Source of the DNA: an uncultured Bryobacterales bacterium
Lineage (GTDB): Bacteria; Acidobacteriota; Terriglobia; Bryobacterales; UBA6623
Length of the DNA stretch: 64,000 bases
Reading direction: 5' to 3'
Assembly (NCBI GenBank): GCA_951813065.1
Contig: CATOTH010000008.1
Span: 248,001-312,000, forward strand
Shown: positions 27,759 through 38,695 of the stretch, piece by piece
Numbering within the stretch: position 1 is the stretch's first letter
Layout of the letters: each line of letters opens with the position of its first letter
Position numbers and translations under genes: made by a program
The notes under the pieces: generated by a model
Databases searched by the model: none
The model's input: only the letters and a program-made list of their open reading frames with translations
What the model was told of the DNA's origin: nothing

Positions 27759-28140
27759 GGTAGCTCTCCAACAGGAGGATCGCAGCCATGCGATCGGTTG
27801 CGCCGCGATCGCGTGAGGAGGCCGGGATCAGCTCCTCGGCCGTCCAACTCGTGAGTCGTTCGTCCCAGAGGCGCACACTGACCCCGGCATGCTTCGACAA
27901 GCGCCGCGCAAAGCGGCTCGCGTGCCTGGACGACGTGCTTTCCGTGCCATCGAGGTGCAGCGGATTTCCGACGACGACGGTTTCGATTCCACGGTCCCGA
28001 ATCACCCCTGTCAGTGCGTCAAGGTCCCGCTGGATGTTCCTGCGCTCGAGCGTGGGCAAGCCGTGGGCGGCGATGCCCAGTTCGTCGCTCACGGCGATCC
28101 CGATTCGTCGCGTCCCCCAGTCCAGGGCCATCACACGCAT
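27739..28140 (-). CDS. ruvX: Holliday junction resolvase RuvX/YqgF
   Basis: 133 residues from the ATG at 28140; a TTG lies one codon earlier. The RNase H-like fold has the first acidic strand in ALDWGTRRIGIAVSD, then VVGNPLHLDGTESTSS and the second acidic site in LWDERLTSWTAEE. It is implicated in resolving junctions or in 16S rRNA processing. It lies 17 bp downstream of the sulfatase gene and overlaps mltG, so sulfatase-ruvX-mltG form one run. Confidence 0.93.
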   Translation of the reverse strand: MRVMALDWGTRRIGIAVSDELGIAAHGLPTLERRNIQRDLDALTGVIRDRGIETVVVGNPLHLDGTESTSSRHASRFARRLSKHAGVSVRLWDERLTSWTAEELIPASSRDRGATDRMAAILLLESYLAASKA

Positions 28141-28156
28141 CAATCTTGGTCCCCTT

Positions 28157-29581
28157 CTAGTTGGTGGTCCCGGGCGCCCTGGGTTGCCTCCTGCGCATGT
28201 CTTCGATGGTCACATCCCATGGCTGGGCCGGCAACGGATCGTACTGGGGCCGTGCGTCTCGTTCCGGTAGGGACTCCGCAACCGCGCGCAGCTTCTTCAG
28301 CGCCGCCACATGGTGTGGCGACGAACTGTGCAAGAGATTGTTCGTTTCATCCGGGTCCTCCTGCAGATCGTGCAAGCTCTGCACCGCCCCGTGATGCACC
28401 TGGATCTTGTAGCGTTTGTCGCGGATGCTGCGAGGCGCGTAGTCGAGAACACCCCGAACGCCTCGCTCGTCGAGGAGTCCCGCCCCGGCTCCCATCGCCA
28501 GGATCCACTGTCTCGGGCCCGTCTGATCCTTCCCCAGCACCACGCTTGCAATGGACTTGCCATCCAGTTCCACACCTTCGGGCAAGGGGGCCCCGCTCAA
28601 TTCGCAGAACGTTGGCAGGAGATCGGAAAAGTCCGTCAATGCGTCGGTCTCGACACTCGCCGGGACCAGGCCCGGGCCGTTCACGATGAACGGCGCACGG
28701 GGCCCGTTCTCTGTCAACCGCCCCTTGCCGCCTTGCACGGGGCGACCGTTCAGGCTGCCTCGGATACCACGCGAGGTCCCGTTGTCAGTCGTGAAGAAGA
28801 CGATCGTGTTTTCGCGCACTCCGGCGTCGTCGAATGCCTTGATCAGCTGTCCGACAAGGTAGTCGGTGTACCGGACCATCGCCTTGTGCTTCTCCAGCGC
28901 GGTCTCCGCGAACGGTTCATGGGGAGTTGGAACCAGCGGCCCGTGTGTCAGGGCGAGCGGATAGTACAGCAGCATGGGCCGTTCGCGATTTCGATGGACG
29001 AAGTCGACGAGGAAGTCATTGAAGATGTCCGGGCCGAATTGGCCTTCGTACGTCCTGCTCTTCTCCTTGTTCGTATATACGTAGGGATCCCAGTACCGCA
29101 CGTTGCTCGGAGGGTTGTCTCCCTCCCCGCCCGTCCACATGCTCCATTCGTCGAAACCGTGGCGGTTAAGGATATCCGGTTGGACGCGGAAATCGTTGAC
29201 CTGCCACTTGCCCGCAATCGCGGTAGCGTAACCGACTTCCCGCAAGAGCCTCGCGAACGAGACATTGTGCGTGGGGTCGAAATGGAAGCCCGCGCCCCAG
29301 CGGGGCACGTCCCAGTGATTGGTCCAGCCGTGCCTGAATGGATAGCGGCCGGTCAGCAGCGTGATGCGTGTGGGAGTGCACTGCGGCATCGAGTAGGCGT
29401 TGTGGAACACCATCCCGCCCTCGGCAAGCTTGTCGATATTGGGCGTCTCAATGCCCTCGCCGCCATAGCTCGAGATCCACTCCGGCCCGAGATCGTCGGC
29501 CATGATCAGGACCAGGTTGGGAGGGGCCGCCCAAACGCAGGCAGCGATCAGGACGGGAGCGACTCTCAGCAAATACCGCAT
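28157..29581 (-). CDS. Secreted type I sulfatase
   Basis: 474 residues from the ATG at 29581, which exposes a signal peptide (LLRVAPVLIAACVWA); a much longer frame upstream runs against the divergent gene and is not coding. The active-site signature CTPTRITLLTGRYP supplies the Cys that becomes formylglycine. Metal ligands appear in LIMADDLG and FFTTDNGTSRG. The family hydrolyses sulfate esters of polysaccharides in the periplasm or outside. The maturation enzyme (FGE) is not in this window. The gene diverges from the YjhG-like dehydratase, with 131 bp between starts. Confidence 0.93.
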   Translation of the reverse strand: MRYLLRVAPVLIAACVWAAPPNLVLIMADDLGPEWISSYGGEGIETPNIDKLAEGGMVFHNAYSMPQCTPTRITLLTGRYPFRHGWTNHWDVPRWGAGFHFDPTHNVSFARLLREVGYATAIAGKWQVNDFRVQPDILNRHGFDEWSMWTGGEGDNPPSNVRYWDPYVYTNKEKSRTYEGQFGPDIFNDFLVDFVHRNRERPMLLYYPLALTHGPLVPTPHEPFAETALEKHKAMVRYTDYLVGQLIKAFDDAGVRENTIVFFTTDNGTSRGIRGSLNGRPVQGGKGRLTENGPRAPFIVNGPGLVPASVETDALTDFSDLLPTFCELSGAPLPEGVELDGKSIASVVLGKDQTGPRQWILAMGAGAGLLDERGVRGVLDYAPRSIRDKRYKIQVHHGAVQSLHDLQEDPDETNNLLHSSSPHHVAALKKLRAVAESLPERDARPQYDPLPAQPWDVTIEDMRRRQPRAPGTTN

Positions 29582-29712
29582 TCCATAAGCGTAGTATGTT
29601 GCAGCCAGTCGGTCGATCGCCGTGGATCGAAAAATCGGTTCGGGTGGGGCGTTGATCGGCAGAGTTCCGCGTGACATGCCCGCCGGAGTCGGATGGGCCA
29701 AACTGATAGAGC

Positions 29713-31668
29713 ATGGACGGCTTGTTCGCTTCGGAAGACACGTCAATCTACGACATCCAATCCTCCGCTGAAGGTCCCGCGGGGCAGCTTCCGCTGACGC
29801 CTGCGATGCTCCGCACGCAGCCGAGCGGAAACATATTCGGCTGGACACAGGATGCCGGAATGGGCTGGAATCCGGCGCATCTGGGCCGAGACGAGTATCT
29901 GATCCTGAGCACGCAAGGGGGCATTCGTGCTGAAGACGGATCACCGGTTGCACTCGGGTATCACACCGGGCACTTCGAGGTCGGGCTGTTGATGCGTGAG
30001 GCCGCATTCGAATTGCGCGATCGCGGAGCCATCCCGTTCGCCGGCTTTTGCAGCGACCCCTGCGATGGCCGCACCCAGGGAACGCCGGGCATGATGGATT
30101 CGCTCCCCTATCGCAACGACGCCGCGCAAGTCCTGCGGCGGCTGATCCGTTCCTTGCCCACCCGCCGAGGAGTGCTGGGGGTAGCGACTTGTGACAAGGG
30201 TCTTCCCGCAATGATGATGGCGCTAGCGTCGATGCACGACTTGCCATCCGTGCTTGTTCCAGGCGGGGTCACCCTGCCGTCAAGGACGGGAGAGGACGCT
30301 GGCAAGGTCCAGTCGATCGGCGCGCGATTCACCCACGGCGAACTCTCTCTCGAAGATGCCCGGGAATTCGGTTGCAAGGCCTGCGGGTCCCCGGGCGGCG
30401 GGTGCCAGTTCCTCGGCACTGCCGCGACGGCCCAGGTCGTTGCGGAGGCGCTCGGGCTCGCGCTGCCGCATACGGCGCTCGCGCCGTCCGGTCAGCAAGT
30501 TTGGAAGGACGCGGCGCGACGGTCTGCCCGAGCTGTCTTGGCGCAGCATCGCGCGGGCCTCTCGACGAAGGATATTCTCACGGAAGGCTCGTTCCGCAAC
30601 GCGATGGTTGTCCATGCCGCTTTCGGGGGCTCGACGAACCTGCTCCTGCATCTGCCTGCGATCGCATACTGCGCGGGTATTCCACGCCCTGGCGTCGACG
30701 ATTGGGCCGCCGTGAACTGTCAGGTCCTTCGATTGGTGGATGTGCTCCCGAACGGACCGGTCGGTCACACGACCGTGCGGGTCTTCCTCGCGGGGGGCGT
30801 ACCCGAGGTCATGCTTCATCTCCGCGACATGGGCTTGCTTGATCTCGACGCACTGACCGCTGCTGGCATCCGACTGGGAGAGGTTCTCGACCAGTGGGCG
30901 GATAGCGAGCGCCGCACCGTATTTCGGGATCGGCTCCGGCAGCTCGACGGCGTGGATCCGGACGAGGTGATCTTCGCTCCGGGTCCTGCCAAGCGACGCG
31001 GGCTGACCAGCACAATTACGTTCTGCCACGGCAACCTTGCGCCGGAGGGCTCGGTAGTGAAGAGCACGGCAATCGATCCCACTGTGATCGATTCTGACGG
31101 CGTGTACCGCAAGCAGGGCACGGCCAGGGTATTCACCCGGGAAGCGGACGCGATCGCGGCGCTCAAGGTGGGAGCAGTTCACCCTGGTGACATCATGGCG
31201 CTGATTTGCTGTGGACCGCTTGGTTCCGGCATGGAGGAGATCTACCAGATCACCTCGGCCCTCAAGCATCTCTCGTATGGCCGCGAGATCGCCGTCGTCA
31301 CGGATGCGCGCTTTTCGGGAGTCTCGACCGGCGCCTGCATCGGACATGTCGGTCCGGAGGCGCTCGCGGGGGGACCGATTGGCAAGCTGATTGACGGAGA
31401 CGTGCTGAAGATCGAAATCGACTGCAATCGGCTCCAGGGAGCTGTGGACCTGGTCGGCGAGAAAGGCCGTTCCTGCGGTGCGGCGGAGGGCAGTCGGATC
31501 CTAGCGGAGCGAGATCTCCGAGAGGATCTGTCGCCGCATCCCGACCTCCCGAATGACACCCGTCTGTGGGCGGCCCTGCAGGCCCGCAGCGGCGGGACCT
31601 GGAAGGGATGTGTGTACGACGTGGACGCGATCGTCGAGGCGCTCGGCGGTCGACCTAAGGGCGGATGA
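29713..31668 (+). CDS. YjhG/YagF-family sugar-acid dehydratase (probable xylonate dehydratase)
   Basis: 651 residues, the length typical of YjhG/YagF. The IlvD/Edd family [Fe-S] enzyme has VSDP-like [36 protein letters not shown] and [14 protein letters not shown], whose cysteines bind the cluster. The [19 protein letters not shown] and GTGMEE-like ([17 protein letters not shown]) blocks match E. coli YjhG closely. Proteins of this group dehydrate D-xylonate to 2-keto-3-deoxy-xylonate. Its 3' end overlaps the convergent mandelate-racemase gene by 14 bp. The substrate is inferred from family. Confidence 0.9.
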   Translation: MDGLFASEDTSIYDIQSSAEGPAGQLPLTPAMLRTQPSGNIFGWTQDAGMGWNPAHLGRDEYLILSTQGGIRAEDGSPVALGYHTGHFEVGLLMREAAFELRDRGAIPFAGFCSDPCDGRTQGTPGMMDSLPYRNDAAQVLRRLIRSLPTRRGVLGVATCDKGLPAMMMALASMHDLPSVLVPGGVTLPSRTGEDAGKVQSIGARFTHGELSLEDAREFGCKACGSPGGGCQFLGTAATAQVVAEALGLALPHTALAPSGQQVWKDAARRSARAVLAQHRAGLSTKDILTEGSFRNAMVVHAAFGGSTNLLLHLPAIAYCAGIPRPGVDDWAAVNCQVLRLVDVLPNGPVGHTTVRVFLAGGVPEVMLHLRDMGLLDLDALTAAGIRLGEVLDQWADSERRTVFRDRLRQLDGVDPDEVIFAPGPAKRRGLTSTITFCHGNLAPEGSVVKSTAIDPTVIDSDGVYRKQGTARVFTREADAIAALKVGAVHPGDIMALICCGPLGSGMEEIYQITSALKHLSYGREIAVVTDARFSGVSTGACIGHVGPEALAGGPIGKLIDGDVLKIEIDCNRLQGAVDLVGEKGRSCGAAEGSRILAERDLREDLSPHPDLPNDTRLWAALQARSGGTWKGCVYDVDAIVEALGGRPKGG

Positions 31669-33019
31669 TCGAACCGTCGCGCCTGCGCGTCGTGCCCCAG
31701 TGATAGTCGAACGGCGTTTCGTAACGGGAGTCGACGTCATACCTCGCGGCGAGTTGCTCGTCGATTTCCATTCCCCATCCCGGGGATTCGTTCGGAAAGA
31801 AGAACCCATTCTCAAGCCGCGGGCAGCCCTGGAAAACCTCGTGGACGGAGTCCGGCCAGGTACGCGCTTCCTGAATGCCAAAGTTATAGCAACTCACATC
31901 CAGGGCGATGTTGGCGAGATGTCCTACAGGAGAAGTGTCGCCAGGCCCGTGCCAGGCCGTGCGCACGCCGAACCACTCGCAGAGGGCTGCAAGCTTGCGA
32001 GCTGGAGTCAACCCGCCGATCTGGGAGATGTGGACCCGGATGAAGTCGATCAGGCGTTCAGCGATGAGCCCGGTGAACTCGTGGGGCGAGTTGAACAGTT
32101 CACCCATTGCGATCGCTGTTGTTGTCTGCGACCGCATGTGCCGAAAATACCCGATCTGCTCGGGGGAGAGCGGATCCTCGATAAAGAACGGACGGTATTC
32201 CTCGACACGCTTGAGCAGCCACATCGCCTGTGCATTGCTGATGCGCTCGTGGACATCATGCAGGAGTTCGATCTGCTCGCCGATGTTCGTGCGCATGTGC
32301 TCAAAGAGCTTGGGAACGCTGAGCAGGTACGGTGTCGGCTCGAACATGCGCTCCTGGTGCGGCCCGCCGGACGGTGCGCCAAGGAATCCTCCAGGACTGC
32401 CGCCGCTGGATCGCGCTCCGTAATTTGCGTTGCCCTGGATTCCGACCTGGATCCGGATGTGGCGCACGCCCTCTTCCATGTAGCCGCGCGCTTGGTCCTC
32501 GACATCCTCCATGCTGGATCCTGACGCGTGGCGGTACACGTCGGCACCGTTGCGCGCCTTGCCCCCGAGCAGGGCGTAGACCGGCATGTTGGCGCGTTTC
32601 CCCTTGATATCCCAGAGCGCCTGGTCCACACCGCTCATCGCGTTGTAGAGCACCGGACCGTTCCGCCAATACGAACTGACGTACATCGTCTGCCAGATAT
32701 CTTCGATATGGTCCGGATTCTTGCCCTTGAGAAAAGGCCGCAGGAACTCGTCCACGGCCGTGACGACGGCTTTGGCCCGTTGGGTGAAGGTAGCGCAGCC
32801 ATAGCCGTGCAGGCCGGGCTCGTCCGTTTCGACCTTGACGATTACCGTCCGGGGAAGACCCGGAGGTGCCGTCAGGATCGCCTTGACGTCGGTGATCCGG
32901 AGTTCTGGCAGGCCGCGCTTGGCTTGGCTTTCCTGGGCTGCGGCCGAGGGGAGGGACGGTGTCGCTAGGGATGCTAGCCCGGCGCCGCCGAGCAAATTGA
33001 GTGCATTGCGTCGTTGCAT
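31655..33019 (-). CDS. Enolase-superfamily dehydratase (RspA/mannonate dehydratase-like), exported
   Basis: 454 residues. The start [22 protein letters not shown] is Tat-like. The mandelate racemase/muconate lactonizing fold follows, with metal ligands in [10 protein letters not shown] (D), [10 protein letters not shown] (E) and [11 protein letters not shown] (E), and the catalytic His in [15 protein letters not shown]. This motif set marks the ManD/RspA group of D-mannonate or D-gluconate dehydratases. A Tat-type leader is unusual for such a catabolic enzyme. It pairs convergently with the YjhG-like gene and sits among sulfatases. Confidence 0.88.
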   Translation of the reverse strand: MQRRNALNLLGGAGLASLATPSLPSAAAQESQAKRGLPELRITDVKAILTAPPGLPRTVIVKVETDEPGLHGYGCATFTQRAKAVVTAVDEFLRPFLKGKNPDHIEDIWQTMYVSSYWRNGPVLYNAMSGVDQALWDIKGKRANMPVYALLGGKARNGADVYRHASGSSMEDVEDQARGYMEEGVRHIRIQVGIQGNANYGARSSGGSPGGFLGAPSGGPHQERMFEPTPYLLSVPKLFEHMRTNIGEQIELLHDVHERISNAQAMWLLKRVEEYRPFFIEDPLSPEQIGYFRHMRSQTTTAIAMGELFNSPHEFTGLIAERLIDFIRVHISQIGGLTPARKLAALCEWFGVRTAWHGPGDTSPVGHLANIALDVSCYNFGIQEARTWPDSVHEVFQGCPRLENGFFFPNESPGWGMEIDEQLAARYDVDSRYETPFDYHWGTTRRRDGSIIRP

Positions 33020-33117
33020 GATGGCGACCCTATGGTCACCAATTCAGACTGGGCTTGCAACCGCGGAAACGAAGGGGTCAGGCTGGAGGAGCGGAACGGC
33101 CCAGACCCGTTCGCGAG

Positions 33118-33194
33118 TGGCAGGCGCGCCAGGACTCGAACCTGGGACCCTCTGCTTAGAAGGCAGATGCTCTATCCAGCTGAGCTACGCGCCC
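33118..33194 (-). tRNA. tRNA-Arg(TCT)
   Basis: 77 nt including an encoded CCA (33118-33120). The acceptor stem GGGCGCG pairs with CGCGCCT (one G-T wobble), the D arm includes AGCTCAGCTGGATAGAGC, the anticodon loop CTTCTAA holds TCT, and the T arm is CCAGGTTCGAGTCCTGG. All arms pair. It lies between the dehydratase start and a sulfatase stop. Confidence 0.97.
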
Positions 33195-33298
33195 GCAGCA
33201 CTCTTATCGTAGGTCAAGCTCGACCCTGAGGTCGCAGTCCCACTCTTGTCGGCAAGGCGACAAGAGGTACCCGCTCGAGCCGGCCAATGTCGGGTGTT

Positions 33299-34723
33299 TC
33301 ACCTCGGGGGACGTGGCTGCCATGTCGGATGTCTCACATGGGCTTGCGCCATGATTTCCTTGATCTCGCTGATGATGCTGGGATGGTTTCGGGCCACGTT
33401 GTACCTCTCGAGGAGGTCCCTGGAGACGTCGTACAACTCGATCGAGCCGCTCAGCATTGGCTTTCGCACCCCCTTCCACTGGCGCAGCCTGACGGCCTGC
33501 GACGAGCCGCCCTCGTAAAACTCCCAGTAAAGGTACGGATGCTCTTGCTGTCTCTCCGGTTCGCCGAGCAAGGTCGGGGCAAAGCTGACGGAGTCCGTGC
33601 CCGCGGGCACCTCGCCGCCGGCCAGTTCAGCGGTCGTGGCCATGAGGTCCCCAAAGTACCCGACATGGTCTGACACTTGGCCCGGTCGGATCGTTCCCGG
33701 CCACCAAGCCAGGAACGGCACTCGGATACCACCTTCGTATAGATCTCTCTTGATCCCGCGCAAACCGCCCGAAGGATTGAATCGAAGCAGGTCGTGCCCC
33801 GCTTCGTTATGCGGCCCGTTGTCGGACGAGAACATCACGAGGGTCTTCTCGTCGAGGTCAAGTTCCGTCAGCTTGTCCAGTAACGTGCCGATGTCTCTGT
33901 CCATGCGCGTGATCATGGCAGCCTGCCCCTTGTCCGGGTTCGGCCAATCCTCTTCAGCGTAGATTCCGTAGTCGGGTACTTCGGCACCATCGCCGGTGCC
34001 TCGCGTGCCCTCGTTGTTGGCGTGAGGGATGGTGAGTGCGATGTAGAGAAAGAACGGCGTCTCCCCGCGATCCGCGATCCATTTGATTGCCTCCTGCATG
34101 ATCAAGTCATGGGAGTACTCGTTTCGTTCGGTGGCCCAGCCTCCGCGAAACCCGCCGTAGACCCGGTCCAGGCGCCGCACCGTGTTCCGCAACGGGACCT
34201 TGACGAGGTCCCGCCACAGGAATTCGGGGAAGTAGTTGTGTGCGTGGACCTGGTTGAGATAACCGAAGAAGGTGTCGAAGCCCTGCTTGAGCGGATGTCC
34301 CTCGTTCTCGACCTCACCGAGCCCCCATTTGCCGAACAGGGCTGTTTCGTAGCCCGCTGATCCGGCGACTTCGGCAACCGTAACGTCGATGTCGCGTAAG
34401 GATTGGGGCGACATGTCTGGTCCCGAGGCGTTGCCGCGGACGTGAGTGTGTCCCATGTGCTGCCCCGTCATCAGGACGCTACGCGACGGGGCGCAGACCG
34501 TCGAGCCGGCGTAGAACTGCGTGAACCGCAGGCCGTCCGCAGCCATGCCGTCCAGCCGGGGAGTACGAATCACGGATTGGCCATACGATCCAAGATCCCC
34601 GTATCCGAGGTCGTCGGCCAGGATGAAGACCACGTTCGGACGATCCGCCCCTGACGAGAGTTGCGCTGAAGAAAATAGGAGGACGATCGCGGCAATTGCC
34701 GCACGGCGAGCGGTTGATTGCAT
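33299..34723 (-). CDS. Secreted type I sulfatase (arylsulfatase-like)
   Basis: 474 residues from the ATG at 34723, with GGGGA upstream and a signal peptide ([18 protein letters not shown]); the longer frame to 35152 overlaps the divergent surE. The signature [13 protein letters not shown] holds the formylglycine Cys. Metal sites are in [13 protein letters not shown] and [14 protein letters not shown]; a [15 protein letters not shown] stretch is the conserved family region. It is the same length as the sulfatase at 28157 but in a different subgroup. It diverges from surE with about 140 bp between starts. Confidence 0.94.
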   Translation of the reverse strand: MQSTARRAAIAAIVLLFSSAQLSSGADRPNVVFILADDLGYGDLGSYGQSVIRTPRLDGMAADGLRFTQFYAGSTVCAPSRSVLMTGQHMGHTHVRGNASGPDMSPQSLRDIDVTVAEVAGSAGYETALFGKWGLGEVENEGHPLKQGFDTFFGYLNQVHAHNYFPEFLWRDLVKVPLRNTVRRLDRVYGGFRGGWATERNEYSHDLIMQEAIKWIADRGETPFFLYIALTIPHANNEGTRGTGDGAEVPDYGIYAEEDWPNPDKGQAAMITRMDRDIGTLLDKLTELDLDEKTLVMFSSDNGPHNEAGHDLLRFNPSGGLRGIKRDLYEGGIRVPFLAWWPGTIRPGQVSDHVGYFGDLMATTAELAGGEVPAGTDSVSFAPTLLGEPERQQEHPYLYWEFYEGGSSQAVRLRQWKGVRKPMLSGSIELYDVSRDLLERYNVARNHPSIISEIKEIMAQAHVRHPTWQPRPPR

Positions 34724-34861
34724 GGAATCCCCAAGCGTACCCGATTTCTGTTTCGCTGGACGAACCCCGACAGTGTGGGCAAGCAACCTCGGCGACGAGC
34801 GCATGGGGCGAGGCCGGACCCGGACTCCCGTCAGCAGTGCCTCTGCAAGAATGGTCGTTCG

Positions 34862-35569
34862 ATGCCTGCGAACAAGCCACTGCGGTTCTTGGTCACGAAT
34901 GACGATGGAATAGACTCGCCGGGCTTGGCTGCTCTGGAGGCTGCGCTGCCGGACAGTGCCGAGTCGATCGTTGTTGCCCCGGCGGAGGAGCAATCCGGGT
35001 GCAGCCACCAGGTCACCACTGCCCAGGGATTCCGGGCGATGCGCTGCGGTGAAGGTCGCTTCGCCGTGAACGCTTCTCCAGCTGACTGCATCCGGATTGC
35101 GGTGCACTCCTTCCGGACGAGTTTCGATTGGGTGCTCGCCGGAATCAACCACGGTGCGAATCTAGGCGCTGATATCTACTATTCGGGGACCGTGGCCGCA
35201 GCCAGAGAGGCGGCGCTGCACGGTATTCCGGCGATTGCGCTGTCGCACTACCGCAATCGTGTACTGAGCCCGCAAGACTGGCGCCGGGCGACCAGTTGGG
35301 CCAGGCGTCTCATTCCGCGTCTGATCGATCGGCCCCTCAACCAAGGCGAGTACTGGAACGTCAATCTGCCGAGCCTGGCCCCGGGTCCGGCCGATCCTGA
35401 AATGGTCGATTGCGAGGTGGACACCAGCCCGCTCCCCTTGGTGTTCGCAGTCGATGGCGACTGCTACCACTATGCCGGCCGGTACCACCGCCGAGGTCGG
35501 CAAGGCGGCCGCGACGTCGAGATCTGTTTCGGCGGCAAGATCGCGGTTTCGCTCCTGACGCTGCCGTAG
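34862..35569 (+). CDS. surE: 5'/3'-nucleotidase SurE
   Basis: 235 residues from the ATG at 34862 ([16 protein letters not shown]), preferred over the frame start at 34718 because family members begin just before FLVTNDDG. The metal-binding Asp pair is in [10 protein letters not shown]; Ser and Asn ligands follow in SGCSHQ and [21 protein letters not shown]. It is a cytoplasmic metal-dependent phosphatase of nucleoside monophosphates. It is divergent from the upstream sulfatase. Confidence 0.95.
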   Translation: MPANKPLRFLVTNDDGIDSPGLAALEAALPDSAESIVVAPAEEQSGCSHQVTTAQGFRAMRCGEGRFAVNASPADCIRIAVHSFRTSFDWVLAGINHGANLGADIYYSGTVAAAREAALHGIPAIALSHYRNRVLSPQDWRRATSWARRLIPRLIDRPLNQGEYWNVNLPSLAPGPADPEMVDCEVDTSPLPLVFAVDGDCYHYAGRYHRRGRQGGRDVEICFGGKIAVSLLTLP

Positions 35570-35707
35570 TCAGTCGTGGCGGAGAATCGAACAGGATTCG
35601 GCGGCCACGGTCTGTCCACACGAGTGCATTCCAGGTCGCAGACGGTCTGCGGCCTCCGGCCGGATCGTCCCGGCGGGTCACCATGAGACAATACCGACTG
35701 AATCGCT

Positions 35708-36463
35708 TTGACGCGCGGACGGCTGGACCAACTCCTTGTCGAGCGGGGCTTCGTCGAGTCCCGGCGGAAGGCGCAGGCCATGATCATGGCGGGCGAAGTA
35801 TTGATCGACGGGCAGAAGGCCAGCAAGCCCGGCAGGCAAACTCCATCGAGCGCCACAATCCGGCTTGTTCGGCAGCGGCCACGCTTCGTCAGCCGCGCCG
35901 GGCAGAAACTTGAAGCGGCGATCGACCGGTTCGGGATCGATGTGCGCGGTGCGGTATGTCTTGACATTGGAGCCTCTACCGGAGGGTTCACGGATTGCCT
36001 CCTGCAGCACGGCGCCCTGCGTGTCCACGCCGTGGACGTTGGTCTCGGCCAGCTGGACTGGAGATTGCGGCAGGACAAACGGGTGATCGTCCGCGAGAAA
36101 CTGAACGCGCGCTACTTGGCGGCGGAGGATCTCGGCGAGTCTGTCAGCTTCGTTGCGTGCGACGTGAGTTTCATTTCCGTCGCGAGGATTCTGCCGCGCC
36201 TGATTCACGTGCTCGAACCTGGCGCGGGGGCCGTGATCCTCGCCAAGCCTCAATTCGAAGTCGGAAAGGGCGAGGTCGGCAAGGGAGGGATCGTGCGGGA
36301 TCCTGACAAGCACCGGCAGGTTGTCACCAGGGTGGGCGAGGCGATGACGGCGATCGGTTTCGGAGCCGTGGATTGGATTCCGAGCCCGGTCAGCGGCGCT
36401 GGCGGGAACCGGGAGTTCTTGATGTACGGGGCGGGGTGGGCCCCGACGGACGGCGAGTCATGA
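35708..36463 (+). CDS. tlyA: TlyA-family rRNA methyltransferase/hemolysin A
   Basis: 251 residues from a TTG start, before RLDQLLVERGF. An N-terminal S4 RNA-binding domain (residues about 4-60) precedes an FtsJ-like methyltransferase domain with the SAM motif VCLDIGASTGGFTDCLL, then AVDVGLGQLDW and the catalytic-region sequence VILAKPQFEVGKGEVGKGG. TlyA 2'-O-methylates 16S and 23S rRNA. Its stop overlaps the nadK start (ATGA). Confidence 0.93.
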   Translation: MTRGRLDQLLVERGFVESRRKAQAMIMAGEVLIDGQKASKPGRQTPSSATIRLVRQRPRFVSRAGQKLEAAIDRFGIDVRGAVCLDIGASTGGFTDCLLQHGALRVHAVDVGLGQLDWRLRQDKRVIVREKLNARYLAAEDLGESVSFVACDVSFISVARILPRLIHVLEPGAGAVILAKPQFEVGKGEVGKGGIVRDPDKHRQVVTRVGEAMTAIGFGAVDWIPSPVSGAGGNREFLMYGAGWAPTDGES

Positions 36464-37320
36464 CTGTTCGCCGGATCGGGATCGTCAGCAAGCCGGGCCG
36501 GGACGATATTCCGGATCTTCTCAGGATCGTCCGGGACTGGTGCGCCGCGCGCGGAATCGAGTGCGTCCTGGACCCCTCTTCGGCGGCGTACATGGGAGCC
36601 CCGGTCGCGGTGAATCGGGAGGATCTGCCCTCGGGTTGCGACCTGCTGGTCGTGCTGGGTGGTGACGGCACACTGCTCTCGGCTGCCCGGGCCGTGGGGG
36701 ATCGCCAGACACCGCTGCTTGCCGTGAATCTCGGGGGCCTGGGATTCATGATGACTACCGGGCCGGACGAACTCTCCGCCGCGCTCGACCTCGTTGCCAA
36801 ATCGGCCCATCAACTGGATTCTCGGATGGTCCTTGAAGCGCACCTTGAGCGCAAAGGGCAACCCTCCGAGCGCTTCTTCGCGCTGAACGATGTCGTCGTG
36901 GCGAACGGAGCGGTTGCCAGGCTGCTGCACCTGGAGGCATTCACCAACGGCGAGTACATTTGCGGCTACAGGTCTGACGGGCTCATTCTCTCGACCCCGA
37001 CGGGTTCCACCGCGTATTCGCTGTCTGCCGGGGGCCCGGTCATGGCACCAGACGTCGGCGCTATCAGCATCACCCCTATTTGCCCTCACACGCTATCGAA
37101 TCGATCCGTAGTCCTGCCGGCTACCGCGACTGTCGAAATCCTGGTGGAAGGGGGCGAGGAGTCCAGCTATCTCAGCGTGGACGGCCAGGTTGGCCGGAGC
37201 CTTCAAGCCGGCGACCGCATTCGCGCCTGGAGGGCGAGTCACACCATCGACATCGTTCACACCACGAGCATGCGGTTCTTCACCGTATTGCGCAACAAGA
37301 TGGGGTGGGGGGATCTCTAG
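36460..37320 (+). CDS. nadK: NAD kinase
   Basis: 286 residues from the ATG at 36460, overlapping the tlyA stop as ATGA; an in-frame extension to 36373 lies inside tlyA and is not used. Motifs are GGDG in VVLGGDGTLLSAAR, GFMMT, ALNDVVVANG (the usual NE is ND here) and STPTGSTAYSLSAGGP. It phosphorylates NAD+ to NADP+. tlyA-nadK adjacency is common in bacteria. Confidence 0.96.
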   Translation: MTVRRIGIVSKPGRDDIPDLLRIVRDWCAARGIECVLDPSSAAYMGAPVAVNREDLPSGCDLLVVLGGDGTLLSAARAVGDRQTPLLAVNLGGLGFMMTTGPDELSAALDLVAKSAHQLDSRMVLEAHLERKGQPSERFFALNDVVVANGAVARLLHLEAFTNGEYICGYRSDGLILSTPTGSTAYSLSAGGPVMAPDVGAISITPICPHTLSNRSVVLPATATVEILVEGGEESSYLSVDGQVGRSLQAGDRIRAWRASHTIDIVHTTSMRFFTVLRNKMGWGDL

Positions 37321-37345
37321 GCCGCCGTTCCTGCCACGAGCGGGA

Positions 37346-38578
37346 TTACCAGTCCAGCAGTGGCAGCGCGGCGAAGAACACGAGTCCCGCTCCAAGAGCG
37401 ATGTTGATCCACAACGGGTTGCGGCCGGCGCGACCAATCCACGAGGATCGATTGTTCAGAATGAGCAACGTGAGGGCGAGCACGGGCAGGAAGAGCGCGC
37501 CGAGCACGCCGTACGTCAGCTGGATCTGCCGCACCGGAGCTTGTAGCAGGAACAGCGGAACGATTGCCACGAGCACGACATACAAGCGATAGGGCTTGGA
37601 CTTGGAGAGATCGCCGTTCGATCCCCTCCAAATGCGCACGAAGTCGGCGAACATGTACGGAATGCTCTGCCACACGCCGAGCAGGCTAGAAAAGACGGCG
37701 CCCCAAAAGCCGACGAGGAACACCCACTTGCCAACCGGACCGACCGCGACGGCGAGGCGATCTGCCATCTGGGTAGCGAGCGCCGCGCCGCTGCCGGCGA
37801 CTTCGATCTGCGAGCCGATGATGATCACGCAGAAACCGAAAACAGCGGTCACTCCGTTCCCGACCGCAAGATCGATCCGGCACGGCCCCAGCATGGACAG
37901 GCCGCTACGGTCCTGCTCTTTGATCCAATAGCCATACGAGAGCAGGGTCACAGTGCCGCCCACTCCGCCGAGCACTGCAACGACCCACGAGCCACCTCCC
38001 GGCGGCACGGACGGCACAAGTCCGGCCGCGATTTCCGCCAGCGGAGGGGCGATCAGTGCCGTCGTACCCACGACTGTGACGAACATGAGGCCGATCAGAG
38101 CCGACATCGTCGATTCGAATGCCCTGAAACTGCCGCGAAGCACGATCGCCATTCCGGCGAGAGAATGGATGATCGCCCAAATGGTGACCGAGCTCTCGGT
38201 TGGCCCCAGTGGGAGCAACGCTGTTCCTGCAACGCCGCAGGCATTGGCGAGGGCGCGTCCGACGATGATGGTGAATAGCGTCAGGTAAGCCGCGAAACCC
38301 CAGCGGATCCAGCCTCCCAGCTTGGCGTTCCAGCCCTCAAGCAGGGTCGTTCCCGTTGCCAGTTGCCAGCGAGCCACGCCTTCGCTGAGCACGAATTTGA
38401 GGAAACAGCCCGCGATGACTGCCCAAAGCACCGTCGTGCCGAGTTCGGTGCCGGCCAGAGTCCCGGTCATCAGATCGCCGGCTCCGACACCGGTCGCGGC
38501 CATCATGAGTCCTGGCGCGATCAGTCGAAACCAGCCAAGCTGGCGGTGGGGCCGCTCCGTGTCCGTTTCCACCGGCAT
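37346..38578 (-). CDS. Nramp-family divalent metal transporter
   Basis: 410 residues from the ATG at 38578, rather than the one at 38623. About ten hydrophobic segments are spread along the chain. In the first helix APGLMMAATGVGAGDLMTGT replaces the usual DPGN/GD signature, so metal-binding residues differ from manganese-selective members. The sixth-helix region reads KFVLSEGVARWQLATG. A later segment (LLSYGYWIKEQDRSG) is also conserved. It is an inner-membrane importer by family; substrate unclear. It is divergent from the sulfatase at 38696. Confidence 0.8.
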   Translation of the reverse strand: MPVETDTERPHRQLGWFRLIAPGLMMAATGVGAGDLMTGTLAGTELGTTVLWAVIAGCFLKFVLSEGVARWQLATGTTLLEGWNAKLGGWIRWGFAAYLTLFTIIVGRALANACGVAGTALLPLGPTESSVTIWAIIHSLAGMAIVLRGSFRAFESTMSALIGLMFVTVVGTTALIAPPLAEIAAGLVPSVPPGGGSWVVAVLGGVGGTVTLLSYGYWIKEQDRSGLSMLGPCRIDLAVGNGVTAVFGFCVIIIGSQIEVAGSGAALATQMADRLAVAVGPVGKWVFLVGFWGAVFSSLLGVWQSIPYMFADFVRIWRGSNGDLSKSKPYRLYVVLVAIVPLFLLQAPVRQIQLTYGVLGALFLPVLALTLLILNNRSSWIGRAGRNPLWINIALGAGLVFFAALPLLDW

Positions 38579-38695
38579 AGAGTACCGCGAACGTGGGAAA
38601 TCGCAAACTGCGGACGGTCTCACCGTCGTCAGGCGGGCGGCTATTCATCGGAGCGAGGTTTCCGAGGGATGTGAGAGGATGGGGCGCGACTAACC

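Noticed and set aside
29582-30247. Upstream extension of the sulfatase frame
   Set aside because: It runs antisense into the start of the YjhG-like gene and lacks a signal peptide; the ATG at 29581 restores one.
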